Shown here: positions 34,461 through 46,281 of the stretch, piece after piece
How the letters are laid out: each line of letters opens with the position of its first letter
How positions within the stretch are numbered: the stretch's first letter is position 1
NCBI GenBank assembly: GCA_027922465.2
Contig: BQMF02000627.1
Location: forward strand, 124,001-188,000
Length of the DNA stretch: 64,000 nucleotides
Reading direction: 5' to 3'
Source of the DNA: Turritopsis dohrnii
Taxonomy: Eukaryota > Cnidaria > Hydrozoa > Anthoathecata > Oceaniidae
Notes under the pieces: generated by a model
Seen by the model: only the letters and a program-made list of their open reading frames with translations
Told to the model about the DNA's origin: nothing
Databases searched by the model: none
Program-made: the position numbers and the translations under genes

Positions 34461-37080
34461 CTTTTTGTTCGTTTTCATTTTTTAGCTTCATAGACTTTCT
34501 TTGGTATTTATAAGACTTCTTTGTGTATTTTCTCTTCTTAGTTATTTCCGTTGTGCAGACTTTTTTGGTATTTTTGTCTTTTTTTTGCAAGAGAAAGTCT
34601 TCCTGACTTTCTCCTGCTCCACAAACACGTCTTGTCGCGATGAAATCTGACGTAATGCTGAATTGAAATGCTGCTACTGTTGTGTGCCACGTGGCTCTTG
34701 TTTATTTATAACAACTCTAGAACGCCATGTGAAAAATGAGCAGAGATTTTTAATTGACTCACTCCATCCTTACACGAAGTTAGTCGTCAAAATAATGGAT
34801 GGAAGTTTAAAGGAGGACAATATCTTTTACTATGCAAGCTTTTAACGAAATAATGCTCTTGTGTAGATTCTTCTCCTTGTGCGAAGACAGGATTTTTCTC
34901 ACCATTTTCTACAAAAAAACACACTGCTGCTTTTATCTTCGCTGCTACTACACGAGAACTTATACACTTCCAAGTTCTTGCTCAGTCTTATCATAAGAAT
35001 TACATGAACTTGCTTAAGCCTAGCGATTCTTAATGATTCTTCAAATGTGAGCTTGAAGTATTCTTAAGTGATTTGTAAATATTTCTGGAAGAAACAGTGT
35101 ACAATGAAAGTGAACGGGGTATATTAGATAAACTGCAACAATAAAAGAGGAACGAAACATGGAAAATATGGAAAACAATATTCATTTTGAATATATATGT
35201 TCCTAGCTAAAGTAACAAGAACGAGTTGGTTAAAAGCACGAAAAAATCAAAGAGCAATAACAGAGCGACCTTCCTGAGTTTTACTTATCATACTTTTTGA
35301 ACCTTAAGATGATTCTTAGAATGTTCTTAAATTTTGACAGTTGTGTAAACTGTGTAATCGATAAAAATGATTAAAAAATTGAAATCACAATCGAAACGAA
35401 TTTTTGGATTTCCACGACACCGAAAAACTTGACCATATGCTAGTAGTTGCGTCATTATTGTTTATTTGCCGTAAAAACTATTCCCGAAACAAAACCTATT
35501 TCTGAGACACCTGAGAGCTGCACCTGAACATAAGCATGTCGTGTGACCTACGATGGCCGATACATTCTAATCACGACGGGGAAAAATTTGTCAAGGAAGA
35601 TGTTTTTGGTGTATTTTGTGGAAGTAAAAGAAAACGTTAAACAGTTAAAATGGAAGACGAATCAAATGATACTAAAATAAGGACATTGGACGATTACATC
35701 AAGAATAACGGCGAAAAAAGTGTTGGAGGGTTTAACACCACAAGAAAAAGAAAGCATCAAACCTCTTCCACACCTTCTTCTTCCAAACCACAGTTACCAT
35801 AAAGTAGTACGAAATACATGGAAGTTCATTAACGTTATAATAAACGGTTTCAAGTTGTGAATGTGTGCATTTGGATTTTTCACATTAACAATATCGAAAA
35901 ATTTCTCGCAATTTTGCTCATTAACCTCTCTTTTTTCAAGTAGAGGTTTTTATTTTTTGCTCTTCTTCTTCTTGTCTGTATATATTTTATTTGTAAATTT
36001 TTAACCTGATTTATAACTTTTTAGCATGACACACATTAATAGCAATGTTTTTACATTGAAGTGTATTATCCTGGGTAAAGATTTTTAATAATAATAATAA
36101 TAACAACAATAACAATTATCTGCATAGAACAAAATTGTGCTGTAGCAGTTCCATCCGGAGGACTCCGTTCTGTTAACACTTCGCTGACACTAGAACTCGA
36201 TACTTGTTCAGCTTAACGTACAATCATGACTGAGTAAGGGTTTAAGTGAATATGCTCATGTATTCACTTTGGTAATAATGCCAGTCGTCCACATGCTTGA
36301 TCTTCATAAAATATTTCGGCTATATGATTCCAAAGTAGGCATGCTTCACAGACACACACGTGTGTGTTTACCAGATCCTGAATTTGCTTGGCATTTACGA
36401 GCTGTTTTAATGACATGTGGCGGACCAGAGACGTAATATATCAATTGTTTTTCATTTGCGAATAAATTTAATGTACGGTAGCTATGTTAAATCAATTTCA
36501 GGATTGCCATCATCTACACTGTTGATAATAAAATGCATTCGAAAAAACTTTTCAGTTATGCCCCATCGCATGTAGCAGCGAAAACTTTAACGCTAAATTG
36601 CAGCTCACAAATACTCACTGCATTCCAAAACAGTGGGAAGAATTGACTGTTCGATGCTCCAACAGTAGCAAAATTTGATAAACTGAACTTAAACGGGTTC
36701 AGCTGTTTGCATTAAAAGGTACATTACAGCTCAGCCGAGCGGTACTATATTTTAATGCAGAGTAACACGAATCAGATCGCAAATTACAAATTTGTAGACT
36801 ACACCATAATGGAAGGAATAAATGAATTAATGCTTTGCAATCTAAAGAGCTCAATTTTTCATTTTATAGTATAGCTTACAGGAACCTATTTCTATTTAAC
36901 CCCTTTCTTATTCAATTTCCGCACTTTTAGGCGTAGGAAATTGTTCGGTTTACACATTCTATCTATCTGTGTAACAGTTTTTCGTCGTTTTTGGAAAGTC
37001 CGTTCGGATTTTGGATTGTTTATTCAGAATAGTTAATGACTGACCCAAAACTCTATGCTAAATGTTATACAAAAGGACTT
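34461..37080. other. Mostly non-coding region
   Basis: One small coding-like frame (35650-35802), ATA microsatellite near 36090-36110, and otherwise unremarkable AT-rich sequence. No inverted ends or domains recognised. Confidence 0.4.
35650..35802 (+). other. 50-codon charged frame
   Basis: ATGGAAGACGAATCAAATG opens MEDESNDTKIRTLDDYIKNN, followed by a Lys/Arg and Ser-rich tail, stop at 35800. Codon use looks more coding-like than its surroundings. It may be an N-terminal exon or relic of a transposon protein. No homology recognised. Confidence 0.3.
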
Positions 37081-37084
37081 TAGG

Positions 37085-37235
37085 ACATCTGTGGTGGAGT
37101 TTTAGTCAAACCTGTCAATTATGTTGACAGGTTTGACTAAAATTGGGCAATTTAGAGCAAATTCGAACCAAATTTGCAAAGTCCTTGAATTTTTATGAAA
37201 TTTTGAACGAAGCACATCTGAAAGGTGCTGAATTT
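37085..37235 (-). repeat. Inverted copy of the 128-bp unit with a perfect hairpin
   Basis: TTTTAGTCAAACCTGTCAA, five bases, then its exact complement TTGACAGGTTTGACTAAAA. The right arm continues as the reverse complement of the 1800-2575 unit (TTGGGCAATTTAG, then AAGGTGCTGAATTT). It looks like a head-to-head dimer of the unit. Confidence 0.75.
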
Positions 37236-37746
37236 ACCAAAAAAGTAAACAAATGAAATTTTGATGAAGCACGAATTATATACTTCACTTGTTAGTGAAT
37301 TGACCCATCTGTCTACACACTGATACAAACCGAAAGTATAAACATCATGCGCAAGATATTGGTGAACTGTTTTTCTGGCTCCGAAACATCATAGTGAATT
37401 GTAAAGTGGTCAAAATTAAGTTAAATAAATTAAATAACGAAGAAATTTGATGAATTCTAGACTGTATCAAATTATTAGTCAGTGTACAAGTCATTCAGAT
37501 ATCTTGAAAATTACGCTAAAGCAATTTCCTTTAGGCCTGATGCTGAAATTGTTCAAAGAATGAGACTTCTAGTTCATATTTCATATTGTAGTTTCATTTG
37601 ATGTTTCTCTAATTTACATTTTTTAAAAGTTTACGAAAGTTCACCACATCAATCAGGTTTGGTTGTTTGCGCTGAAATTCCAGCTCTTGTTGATATTAGG
37701 AAGATGATATGGAATTTTAATCATATCAAATGACCTCAGCTCTTTA

Positions 37747-38020
37747 GGGCTGTTCATATGGATACAGGCTGACCTGGTTTACAGGGCTGGGTTGGATAGA
37801 CAGGATCTCGCTTATTTTTGCGGAGATCTGGGTTAGACAGGATGAAAATTGCACATATGAACACTACATCCCGCTAAGGATTTTATCAAATACCTGCACG
37901 AAAAATGCGAGATCTCGTGATTTAATCACATCAAAGCCCGGTTGATTGGGATGAAAATTACCACATGAACACGGAATAAATATCAACCCGCCCAGCCGAG
38001 CGGGTTCATATTAACAGCCC
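37747..38020. mobile_element. 274-bp inverted-repeat element with CTTTA duplications
   Basis: Ends are GGGCTGTTCATATG and its diverged inverted copy (CATATTAACAGCCC). CTTTA flanks both sides (37742-37746, 38021-38025). The interior is GC-richer than the surroundings. It is a small non-autonomous DNA element; superfamily not assigned. Confidence 0.8.
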
Positions 38021-38025
38021 CTTTA

Positions 38026-39076
38026 TTTACACCCGCGTTAAAGATCTGTCAAAATGTTTCTTATGTAGTTGTCGAGTAATTTTTAATCCTGACTCGTGAC
38101 GTCATGAGCCAATGCTTAAGTCAACCACTTCCTTAATCGTTTCGAAATTAATTTAAATTTTGATTGGTTGACAAACATAATTAGATGTTCCTTATTTGAA
38201 CAAAGTAAAATATGACTCATACTGTCTGGCAGATTTCCCTGTTACCCCTATTTTTGTGTTTCCTTTGTCTTCACTTGCCTTTTCCTTCTTATGTGCCTTT
38301 TTGTGTTTTTGCTAAATTGATCATAATGTTTACACTTTCCTTAATTATTTGCTCTCACTTTCCTTCCCTTTTTACTTCATTTACATTCCCCAACCTTTTT
38401 AAATATTCTGGTATTTAAAATTGTGGGTTTCACTAGCTACCACCTTATTTTCATTGGTATAAATTATTTATGCAAATGAAACTCACTTTGATTGTCAAAA
38501 AAAGTTATAACTTTCTCTGAACAACCTGAGCCGAGCATCTCAGGCGATTACCACAGGAAAATTTACTTGGTTTATTTACTTCTTACTTTGCAGGTTTTCT
38601 CTACAAGATTGTGATACCCTTAGCGTATGCCTTCTTACATCGGGTGTGGATTCAATATAAACAAAATTGTTATGAAAGATAATAATAAAAACAAAAAGGT
38701 ATGAATTTTGACGTAAAACATCCACTTGTGTTTGGCAACAATGTTTTTTACTTTTGCAACAAAAAAAATATTCTCTTGGTTGTAATCTCATCTTTTTCAA
38801 TACACAAAAGTTCAGATTCTTTTTTTGTTTTGGGAAATGGGAAAAATTGCTTCTTCAACATTTTTCAGAAGTTACCGTAAACTTAAAAGGACAATGTATT
38901 TGGCGTTAGATATTAGGGGTATTGGAATATTTAATATAAGAAAAAACGTTGGTTCATTTTTTGTTGTCAGGCTCTCTTCTTGTGAAAAACCAAACAAACC
39001 GCAATGAAAGTCCCAAGGGATTACAGTGAGTACCAAGTTGTCGTCAGGATTCCAGATCTTAATATTATTACACTCT
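38026..39076. other. Non-coding region
   Basis: Open frames at 38212-38418, 38576-38800 and 38825-39007 show no domains or splice support. No repeats stood out. Confidence 0.35.
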
Positions 39077-39361
39077 TTATAGAAAAATTTTGCCTAGTTT
39101 GTTGGGCTCTTCTTCTTCCATTTCCGGAAAGACATATGTTCTCGCTTTATTCCGATTTTCCTTGATGTTTTCAATTTGCGCAGCTTGTCCACCAACTGCG
39201 CGATATCTTTTCATATGATTTATATCATCCCCAGTCAAATGCAACATCGGTATTTTCTTGGTATCAGTCATTGCCTCTTTCTTAGAATTTTCAGATTTGA
39301 TTTCAACAATAAGAAATTGGCGAAGGTCTTTGACAAACTTCGACAATCGAACATCTCTTTC
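39077..39361 (-). CDS. Possible terminal exon of an unrecognised gene
   Basis: On the minus strand, TTGTTTTAG is followed by an open 95-codon frame (ERDVRLSKFVKDLRQFLIVE at its start) ending in a stop at 39077. It is charged and hydrophilic: TGDDINHMKRYRAVGGQAAQ in the middle, YVFPEMEEEE near the end. There is no ATG near its start, so it would need upstream exons. None is convincing in 39400-39900. I do not recognise the family. Confidence 0.4.
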   Translation of the reverse strand, partial: ERDVRLSKFVKDLRQFLIVEIKSENSKKEAMTDTKKIPMLHLTGDDINHMKRYRAVGGQAAQIENIKENRNKARTYVFPEMEEEEPNKLGKIFL

Positions 39362-39802
39362 CTAAAACAATATACAGAATCAAATTCATGCATACATAGT
39401 TTGTTGTAAATATTCTGTTGTAAAGCCTTTAAGATGTGCAACTATTAAGTGGCAACGAGAAAGATTTGTAAGATTGATGGATTTTATGGCATATTTTGCA
39501 AAACAAACAGAAGGAAAGATGGCGTCGGCACTTTCTGCCTAGGTGCAGAAAGCTGGATTTTCTCGACTCTGCAATTGATTACGGAGTCAGTTCATTAAAT
39601 CGTTATTCAACAATTTTTTGGACGTCATTTGAGGCCCAGTAAAATGTTGACATTGTCATAAACAACATGCTAGTTGTAAAAATAAATCAACGAGATTGTT
39701 GTTATGTTGCATTCAAAGTTGAGCGGTACAATCGGGTGGAAGAGTGATACGCTCGAGTGCTAAATTATTTACTCGTCTGCTATGAACTAGTCTGCTCATA
39801 TG

Positions 39803-39872
39803 GGGTCGGTAGCTAAGTGGTTAGAGCAACCCCCGGCAGGCGAGAGGTAGTGAGTTTGATTCTCACTCGATC
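39803..39872 (+). other. tRNA-like SINE head
   Basis: GGGTCGGTAGCTAAGTGGTT begins a tRNA-like fold: a seven-pair acceptor stem with wobble pairs (GGGTCGG with TCGATCT), D arm GCTAAGTGGTTAGAGC and T arm GTGAGTTTGATTCTCAC. The anticodon stem does not pair, so it is not a working tRNA. A diverged relative lies on the minus strand at about 62618-62680. Confidence 0.6.
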
Positions 39873-40075
39873 TTTATTCAAAAATAACCCTGTGAATCGA
39901 TGTTTTCGCATCTGCGAACTTGAAACAGAATTCCTTTGAAGAGGCCATTTTCAAACATTTAGTCTATAAGAGTCGAAAAAGAAGAACCATTTATCAATAA
40001 CTCCCAATTCTATTCAATGCAGAATGAAGTCATCATGTTCTGTGTAACGTTTGTGTATTCTAGGATTTTAATACC

Positions 40076-40550
40076 AAGCTAGCCGCCAAGGCGTCGTCGC
40101 TCGCCGCCCATGACCACCATAAGCCTGCGTTGGGTTCACGAAAAATATAATTAAGGAATTGACAATGGAAAGTGTTACCATCTTGTAGAGCTCGAATTCT
40201 GAGCAAGAAAATATATAGGATCATTATGTATATGAAGCACTGTTTTGGAAATATCGTCGATCAAATGTTTTGATGGCGTCATAGATCCGTCCCCAACAAA
40301 AATTTGACTCAAATTTTTCGTGACTCCCTCGCCTGCATCGCGGACCCTAAAAAACGTGAGTTATCGCTATTGGTTTACCGATATAATTTTTTCTAAATAT
40401 CGCATTCAATTAGGGTCTCAATACAATGGTTTCACACTGACGTCGCGCAAAATAAAATAAAATAATCACTCTCACAACTAAATTTACCATTTTACGTGAC
40501 AGACAGACGGACAGACAGACGAAGAATCGGCTATTAATATATATATACTT
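40076..40550 (+). mobile_element. CTAGCCGCCAAGG-family element, short copy
   Basis: Begins GCTAGCCGCCAAGGCGTCGT and ends with a CAGA tetranucleotide run, GAATCGGCTATTAATATATA. Both ends, and the internal GGGTCTCAATACAATGG and TACCATTTTACGTGAC segments, recur at 54550-55495. It is absent from the matching place in copy A, which shows it is an insertion. No coding capacity. Confidence 0.75.
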
Positions 40551-41554
40551 GTAAGAAGACATCAGTGTGATTACTTGCATCTTTGATTGTGCTTTTTTTA
40601 ATAGAAAGCTTCGCGACAAAAAGAAAAACTCAATTATGTTACCTGTACATCTTTTCCTTTGCAACCCAATTGAAAGAAATGACAAATGCTGTTAATAAGC
40701 GAGATTTGAAGAAGAAAAAACCAAACGAACAGCAATCTTGTCATATTTCTGATATTGTTCTAAAATATGAGATAGAAAGAGCAAGATTTATTGATTTTGA
40801 GTAGAGTCTCAACCATGAACAATTTTCTCTCAATTTGATTGGATGAAGAGTGAAATACAACAAGTCATCAATACAAATTCAAAAGTCGATATATTTTCCA
40901 GAATAAGACGTCCTCTCTATAGTAAAACCAAATAAAACATGTTTTCATGAAATAAATTGTGGATTGGAATCGCCTTTATCAAATTGGTTCAAATTGCTTA
41001 CCCGTTTTTAATGTAGATAGTGATTTTTTGCCGAATGTGTCCAGGATTCTGAAACTATGCGGATGGCCCATAGATCTTATATTATTTTTGTTCTAAAAAT
41101 AGATCATAGTGGTTATGGTGCTTAAAAGAATCTTGTAATATTAAAATCAGTTCTAAAACCACCACTGTGACTAGATCGTTCTCCAATTTATTATTGTGTG
41201 TGGGTGTTGTTATTTAGTTTCGATCCTACTAAGGGATTTTATTAAATAGCTACAATTTGATAGTAAATTGGATTGGTACCACCCAAATAACATTATTTCT
41301 TATCAGTTGACAAATTTGTTGAAATAACACTGGAGTAACTAAGATTATGTTGCTATAGTAATATAGACACGATTTGAATGAAGCTGATTCCAATGATATT
41401 TTACCCAATTGATTATCATGTGTGGGAATGAAATGTATTTATTCTTGTTGATATGTCTCTCCATCATCTGAAATTCGAAAGATTTTATCATGGTTTAGGG
41501 TCACCTTTTGAATGCTGACATTATTTCGTCATCAACTGTCTGCATACTATCCTA

Positions 41555-42590
41555 TTACACGAAATTAAACCACGTACTTAGTTGAGCCGCACAGCAAAGA
41601 AGTAGTCTTAATGAAATGCGACTAAATTTTTAGCGCGGCCTACAATGGTGCGACTTAATTAACATTAGATTAATGAAAAACATGGAAATTGAGATACCAT
41701 GATGATACTTAAAAAGATTTTTAGTTTCTTTGGTACAGAAGACGCCAAAAAGATAATCATTTTTGAATTTCGATCAACTGGTATCATCGGAGCCATCGAA
41801 AAAGCAGGTGCGAGTGAACATTCTTTGCTTGTAATTTTTCATGAGTAAGAGAATGCTTTCATTGCAAAAATTAATTTATTCATTTTTGTTTATCAACTAA
41901 TTATTTCTTTAGGCGGTGCGTCTTAATTAATATAGTTATCCCCTGCTAACTCAACATCGCAGGGGGCCCGGAAAGAATGTCGAGTTAGGCGGGGTCGAAT
42001 TAGGGGAGTTTTTCTAATGTAACATTTTTGTCCACCACCCCTACCACCCTTATTATTTTGCTTTTATTAGGTTCGGACAGTACCTAGAAGAACTAAGTAA
42101 GAAAAAACAAACATTTTTCTTAATTTGGAATATATTTTTATCATATAAAAAGATTCATTGATTGCCTGACACTGCTGTTTAAGAATATTTATATATCCTG
42201 CTTTGTCAACAAATTGAAATGTACATTCCACCTGCATTCATTCCCCATCTCCTAAATTCACAGGACTGTGGTTAACGGTGACAGAAAGTCAATTAAGGAA
42301 AAAACAAGTATTGGAATTTTGAAAATGTCGAGTTCTTTGTCAAGGGCATATTTTGACATATTTTGTCGAGTTAAAAACGTCGAGATAGCGGGGGAAGTTT
42401 TCATGAAAAACACTTCAAATCTAAAGTAATTGTGTCCAGTTAGGTGGGGGTATCGAGATAGTGAAAGGTCGAGTTAGCGGGGAGCAACTGTAAAAATTTT
42501 TTTTACAAACTTTAGTACATCGCGGCTTAATTAATGTCCCCCGCTTAAATTTGACCGTCTTAATTAAGTGCCCGGTTTGATTTTGTGTAA
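41555..42590. mobile_element. Inverted-repeat element (outer), interrupting copy B
   Basis: Left end TTACACGAAATTAAACC and right end GGTTTGATTTTGTGTAA are inverted copies. Removing it restores the copy A order (CTGCATACT before it, CTTTAGGA after it). It contains the 558-bp element described next. Confidence 0.7.
41933..42490. mobile_element. 558-bp pogo/Tigger-like element (inner), TA duplication
   Basis: Ends TAGTTATCCCCTGCTAACTC and, inverted, CAGTTGCTCCCCGCTAACTC, each flanked by TA (41931-41932, 42491-42492). CAGTT and CCCC-CTAACTC-GAC ends and TA target are typical of pogo-type Tc1/mariner non-autonomous elements. A 5'-truncated relative lies at 47786-48063. Confidence 0.85.
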
Positions 42591-42889
42591 AAGCTTTAGG
42601 AAAAACTTGAGAAACTTGAGAAATGCTACACGTACCAATTGCAAACCAGGGGACCGAGTAGGAAACCATTATGGTTTGAAACTTGCAAAGCACTGATATT
42701 TCTTCATTGTCAGTTAATGACGCACGTTTAAATTCATCGTTTAAATTGAGTAAGTGGGACAATGTAAAAGTTAGCCCAAAATCGAAAAAACAATTCAAAC
42801 AGCTCAGACAGAATGAATCTTTGAATCAATTAATCGATCAAAACATTATTGTTTAATCAATTTATCGATAACAACATTGATCAATCAAC

Positions 42890-42975
42890 TCTGCCTGTGC
42901 CGTTTGTCTCGCCAATCAATCAATTAATTAATCAATTAATCAATCAATCAACCAGTCAATCAATCAATTAATCGA
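42890..42975. repeat. AATC/AATTA microsatellite-like tract
   Basis: Repeated CAATCAATTAATTAATCAAT words; copy A has only a trace of it. Confidence 0.85.
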
Positions 42976-44056
42976 TCATCTTACGGGTATGTTCATTATC
43001 TCCGTATTTCAATATCTCCTAACTATTTTATCTTCCTACTTTACCACGCGTTTAGTTCACTAACTGCGAGAAATTTTCATGTCATTTCAAGCTAATTTTT
43101 TGGCTGTTAATTATTTATTAGATTCAATACCACTTTTCTGGAGGTTGGTTTATTAGCGAAATTCGTAAATTCGACGAGCCTGTTATACGAAAAAATCCAT
43201 TACTTGTGAGAATTAAAATCATAAAAAGTTAATTCAGAGATTAAATGCCTTTTCTTGTATCAAAAGAAACATTATTACTTTGCACGCTTATTTCAAGTCT
43301 TTATGTGAATTTTCTAATGATTTTGTAAGGAAGAAATCAGGAAGGAAGAAAGGAAAGGAAACAATCATCAATATATTTTTAATCATTTGGTAATGTAGTT
43401 TTCAGAAAGCCTAAACGAAGGTATTTATTCACAATCACCAGATGTCAGGGGCTGACTAATGAGGGCGGATAACCCGCAGCTTCTTTAAATGGAAGTCTAT
43501 TTTTAAACACAACATTGTTGATGTATAATATTGGTTAATGAAAAAGTTCTTATAATGTGATTTAGGTTTTGAAAATGGTTTTCAATCCCTGCTCAGCGAG
43601 TTGCTTTTTCAACCCGTTATTTCTGTGAGTCATCATATCTTTTGAGAAATGTAAAACACTCCAGCAATCTCTATTTTCCATCTGTAATACACTGTTATTT
43701 AAGGGTTTTTCTCATTGCAGAGTTTTTCGAAATTTACCTAAATGAGTCTGAAAATCTATTCCCAAAAAGCCTATCACTTATCAGTGCAAAAATCTTTAAA
43801 TCTGTATATCATTATCCTCTGGCATTTCTATGCTTAGATATTTTCTAATGAGATTTTCCTTCGAAACCAAGAAAATTTTTTTCTCTGTTTTCAAAAAAAA
43901 TTAAAATGAAAAGGAAGTATCACTACTGACAAAAACTATTGGTGTGTGTATGCGCCATTTTCATTTTCTCCGGAGTTGTAAATGAGCTTCGTACCTATGG
44001 CCCGTTGGAACTTATTCATATATAATGCTGACTTGCAAACGAGCAAGTGAACTCAT

Positions 44057-44384
44057 GGCGCCGTAGTATAGTGGTTATCACTCTCGCATTTCATGCTGGA
44101 GATCGGGGTTCAATTCCCCTTGGCGGCGATTCACCATGCGCGAGTGAATGTACCATAGCGCCGGGTCGACCCATGCCATGTGAAGGAAATTGGGTAGATG
44201 ATACATCGGGTGTTGCAGGAGGTCATCCAGAAGAGCACAGGTCCTTGATTGGGTTCACTCATGAGAGTGTCAAATACTTCGGAGCCTCCAACCTAAGCCG
44301 TGGCCCCTCCTGGAAAGCAGATGCAGTAGCAACTGAGTGAGGCTAGCCACGTAAAACAATACCAAATAAATAAATAAATAAAAT
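44057..44384 (+). mobile_element. tRNA-Glu-derived SINE
   Basis: The head (44057-44129) has A box TAGTATAGTGGTTA, an anticodon loop ATTTCAT (TTC, Glu-like, with a mismatched stem), and a perfect T arm GGGGTTCAATTCCCC with a B box. A body of about 210 bp follows, then an AAATAAATAAATAAATAAA tail. CTCAT flanks both ends (44052-44056, 44387-44391). Copy A at about 2900 has the empty site, which proves insertion after the duplication. The open frame through it is not a protein gene. Confidence 0.9.
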
Positions 44385-44654
44385 ATCTCATATAATCAAA
44401 ATCATTCTGATTATGAATTACTTCCAGTTTTACCCTAACTGGGTCAAAATTGATTCCAGTTTTGCACGAATTGTAATTAATTTTTCATCAAATATGTAAG
44501 ATTCAAATGACATTTCTCAACTACACATCGTTGGTTTCTTAAAGTATTATAACAGAAATCCGTAATTATTTAAAGACGTCTACTGTTATAGAAGGTCTTT
44601 TGAAATTCGATACTTAAAATGGAAAAATTTTGTCTTCCGGCGAAAAATATATTC

Positions 44655-44664
44655 TATATATAGG
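44655..44664 (+). promoter_or_regulatory. TATA box of the copy B peptide pseudogene
   Basis: TATATATAGG followed by GATGGGG as in copy A, 89 bp before the ATG. The promoter looks preserved although the gene is broken. Confidence 0.55.
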
Positions 44665-44743
44665 ATGGGGAAATCTGGTTAACATCAGTTGTTCCTTTCA
44701 TTTTGTAATCGCTGTAGATCATTAGCTAAGGAGATTTAGAGCC

Positions 44744-45987
44744 ATGAAGTCGTTGGTATGTTTCTTTGCATCGTACATGCTGTTTATGCAGGTATGTGTT
44801 ATTGTGATGGAGGACTTGAAGTATTCTAATCTAGTGTTTTTTTTCCAAACCAGTCTTTTATTATGGAACGATTTCAAATTTTCTATCATAAATTGTTTAT
44901 ATGTGCAACACTACGAAGTTCATGAGTGGTTATTGAAAGAAATTCAGGATCAAATTGGTAACGTATAAATCATTAAAGCTCATCAAACTTTGGGATTCAA
45001 ATCTTAGTCGTTGTACAGAATTTTTCCTTCGCAATGGCCATGTTCTCATATCAAAATCTGTTTAATATCTTTAGATGTAAAAGAACTTCATGAAAGTGGA
45101 TTAGAGAATTATCGTGAGTCCATTTGTACCTTTTAATTCCTTAAGTTATGAATATGATTTCTTATTTTTAGTTTCCGATGAATTGGAGTTAGAGGATGAT
45201 GACTATGACTATTTGGATAACATCAGTATGTTTTAGTTTCTTGAATTGTCGTAAAGTGTGTTTAGGGTCAACCTTACAATATTTGTCCCCAGTATGAGAT
45301 ATAACAATTGCGTAATGTTATGTATTTTTGTTCTGTTTTTAATAGTCCATAATCAGTTTGCTTTGTTTGCAATATTTATTTATAAAAAGAACTTCTCTTC
45401 AAATATGTTATACCAGATGTCTAGCACTGCTCTCTAAAAAATAATTATCTGCTTGCAAATAACTTTTATCAAGTTTAATTAAATATAAACGGTAAGAATA
45501 ATGAGAAAATGATCTGTTGCTCCACCAGGCAAGACATATGTTACCATAAAAAGTTGTACATGTTTAGCTTTATGGTGAAACAGGTATTCAGAGGATTGAT
45601 GCCAGAAAACAAAAAATATTAAATTTTCTACTATTTCTTAATATAATTACATATAAAGATTACGAATTCCAGATTAAGCTCAATTAATGTCACATAATTA
45701 CTATGCATTTCCAAATTACTCGATATGAAAAGTCTGGAAGGATTCAATCTCAAATATCGATCACGATTTAACATTCACTATTGATTTATTTGAAAAGTTG
45801 AAGTGAACCTGTCCTGTATGTGATATTCATTATTTTCAGATTCACTCATAACATTTGTAAACTTTTTCCATAGGAACTGGACCCATGGGTTAAATTTCCA
45901 AGGATTCGATTTCCAAGAATTCGTTTACCAAGAATTCGATTTCCAACAGTTACCAAAGGTGTTCTTGGTGCGTGTGCTAAGCGCCCA
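44744..45987 (+). pseudogene. Decayed copy of the cationic peptide gene
   Basis: All five exon regions can be lined up with 4617-5962, but three lesions are visible. A 2-base insertion shifts the signal-peptide exon. The acceptor of exon 2 is changed (TTTAG to TTTAT). A 5-base deletion just after the last acceptor puts the PRIR region out of frame, with an immediate stop. Exons 3 and 4 (45075-45113 and 45174-45227, approximate) remain clean, including the acidic run. The sequence after CAKRPLLC also diverges and lacks the original stop. Confidence 0.8.
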
Positions 45988-46281
45988 CTATTGTGTTTTT
46001 TAACTTTTGAGGAATGTGTAATTGGCATTTGTACAATATCCACATCCATATATATCTATGTACTTTTCCTGATAAGCAAACGAAAGTGAAAAACTGTATC
46101 AAGAAAATGTTTTAATTTTATATAAGTGAGTCAGTTATGAGCTGCTTCCCTCAATCTTTATTGCGCATGTTTGATCTTCTAAATCCGAATCAGTAAGGAC
46201 CAATCACTAAAACGATTTGGTTCGTTTTCTATAATATCACCAACACAGTTACGATACAGATAAATTTGGACTAATTCTGGA

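Noticed and set aside
44057..44129. Functional tRNA-Glu gene
   Set aside because: The anticodon stem is mismatched and the acceptor stem imperfect; the body, tail and target duplications show it is a SINE head.
44047..44340. 97-codon open frame with a GDRGSIPLGG start
   Set aside because: It runs through a tRNA-derived SINE, so the frame is incidental.
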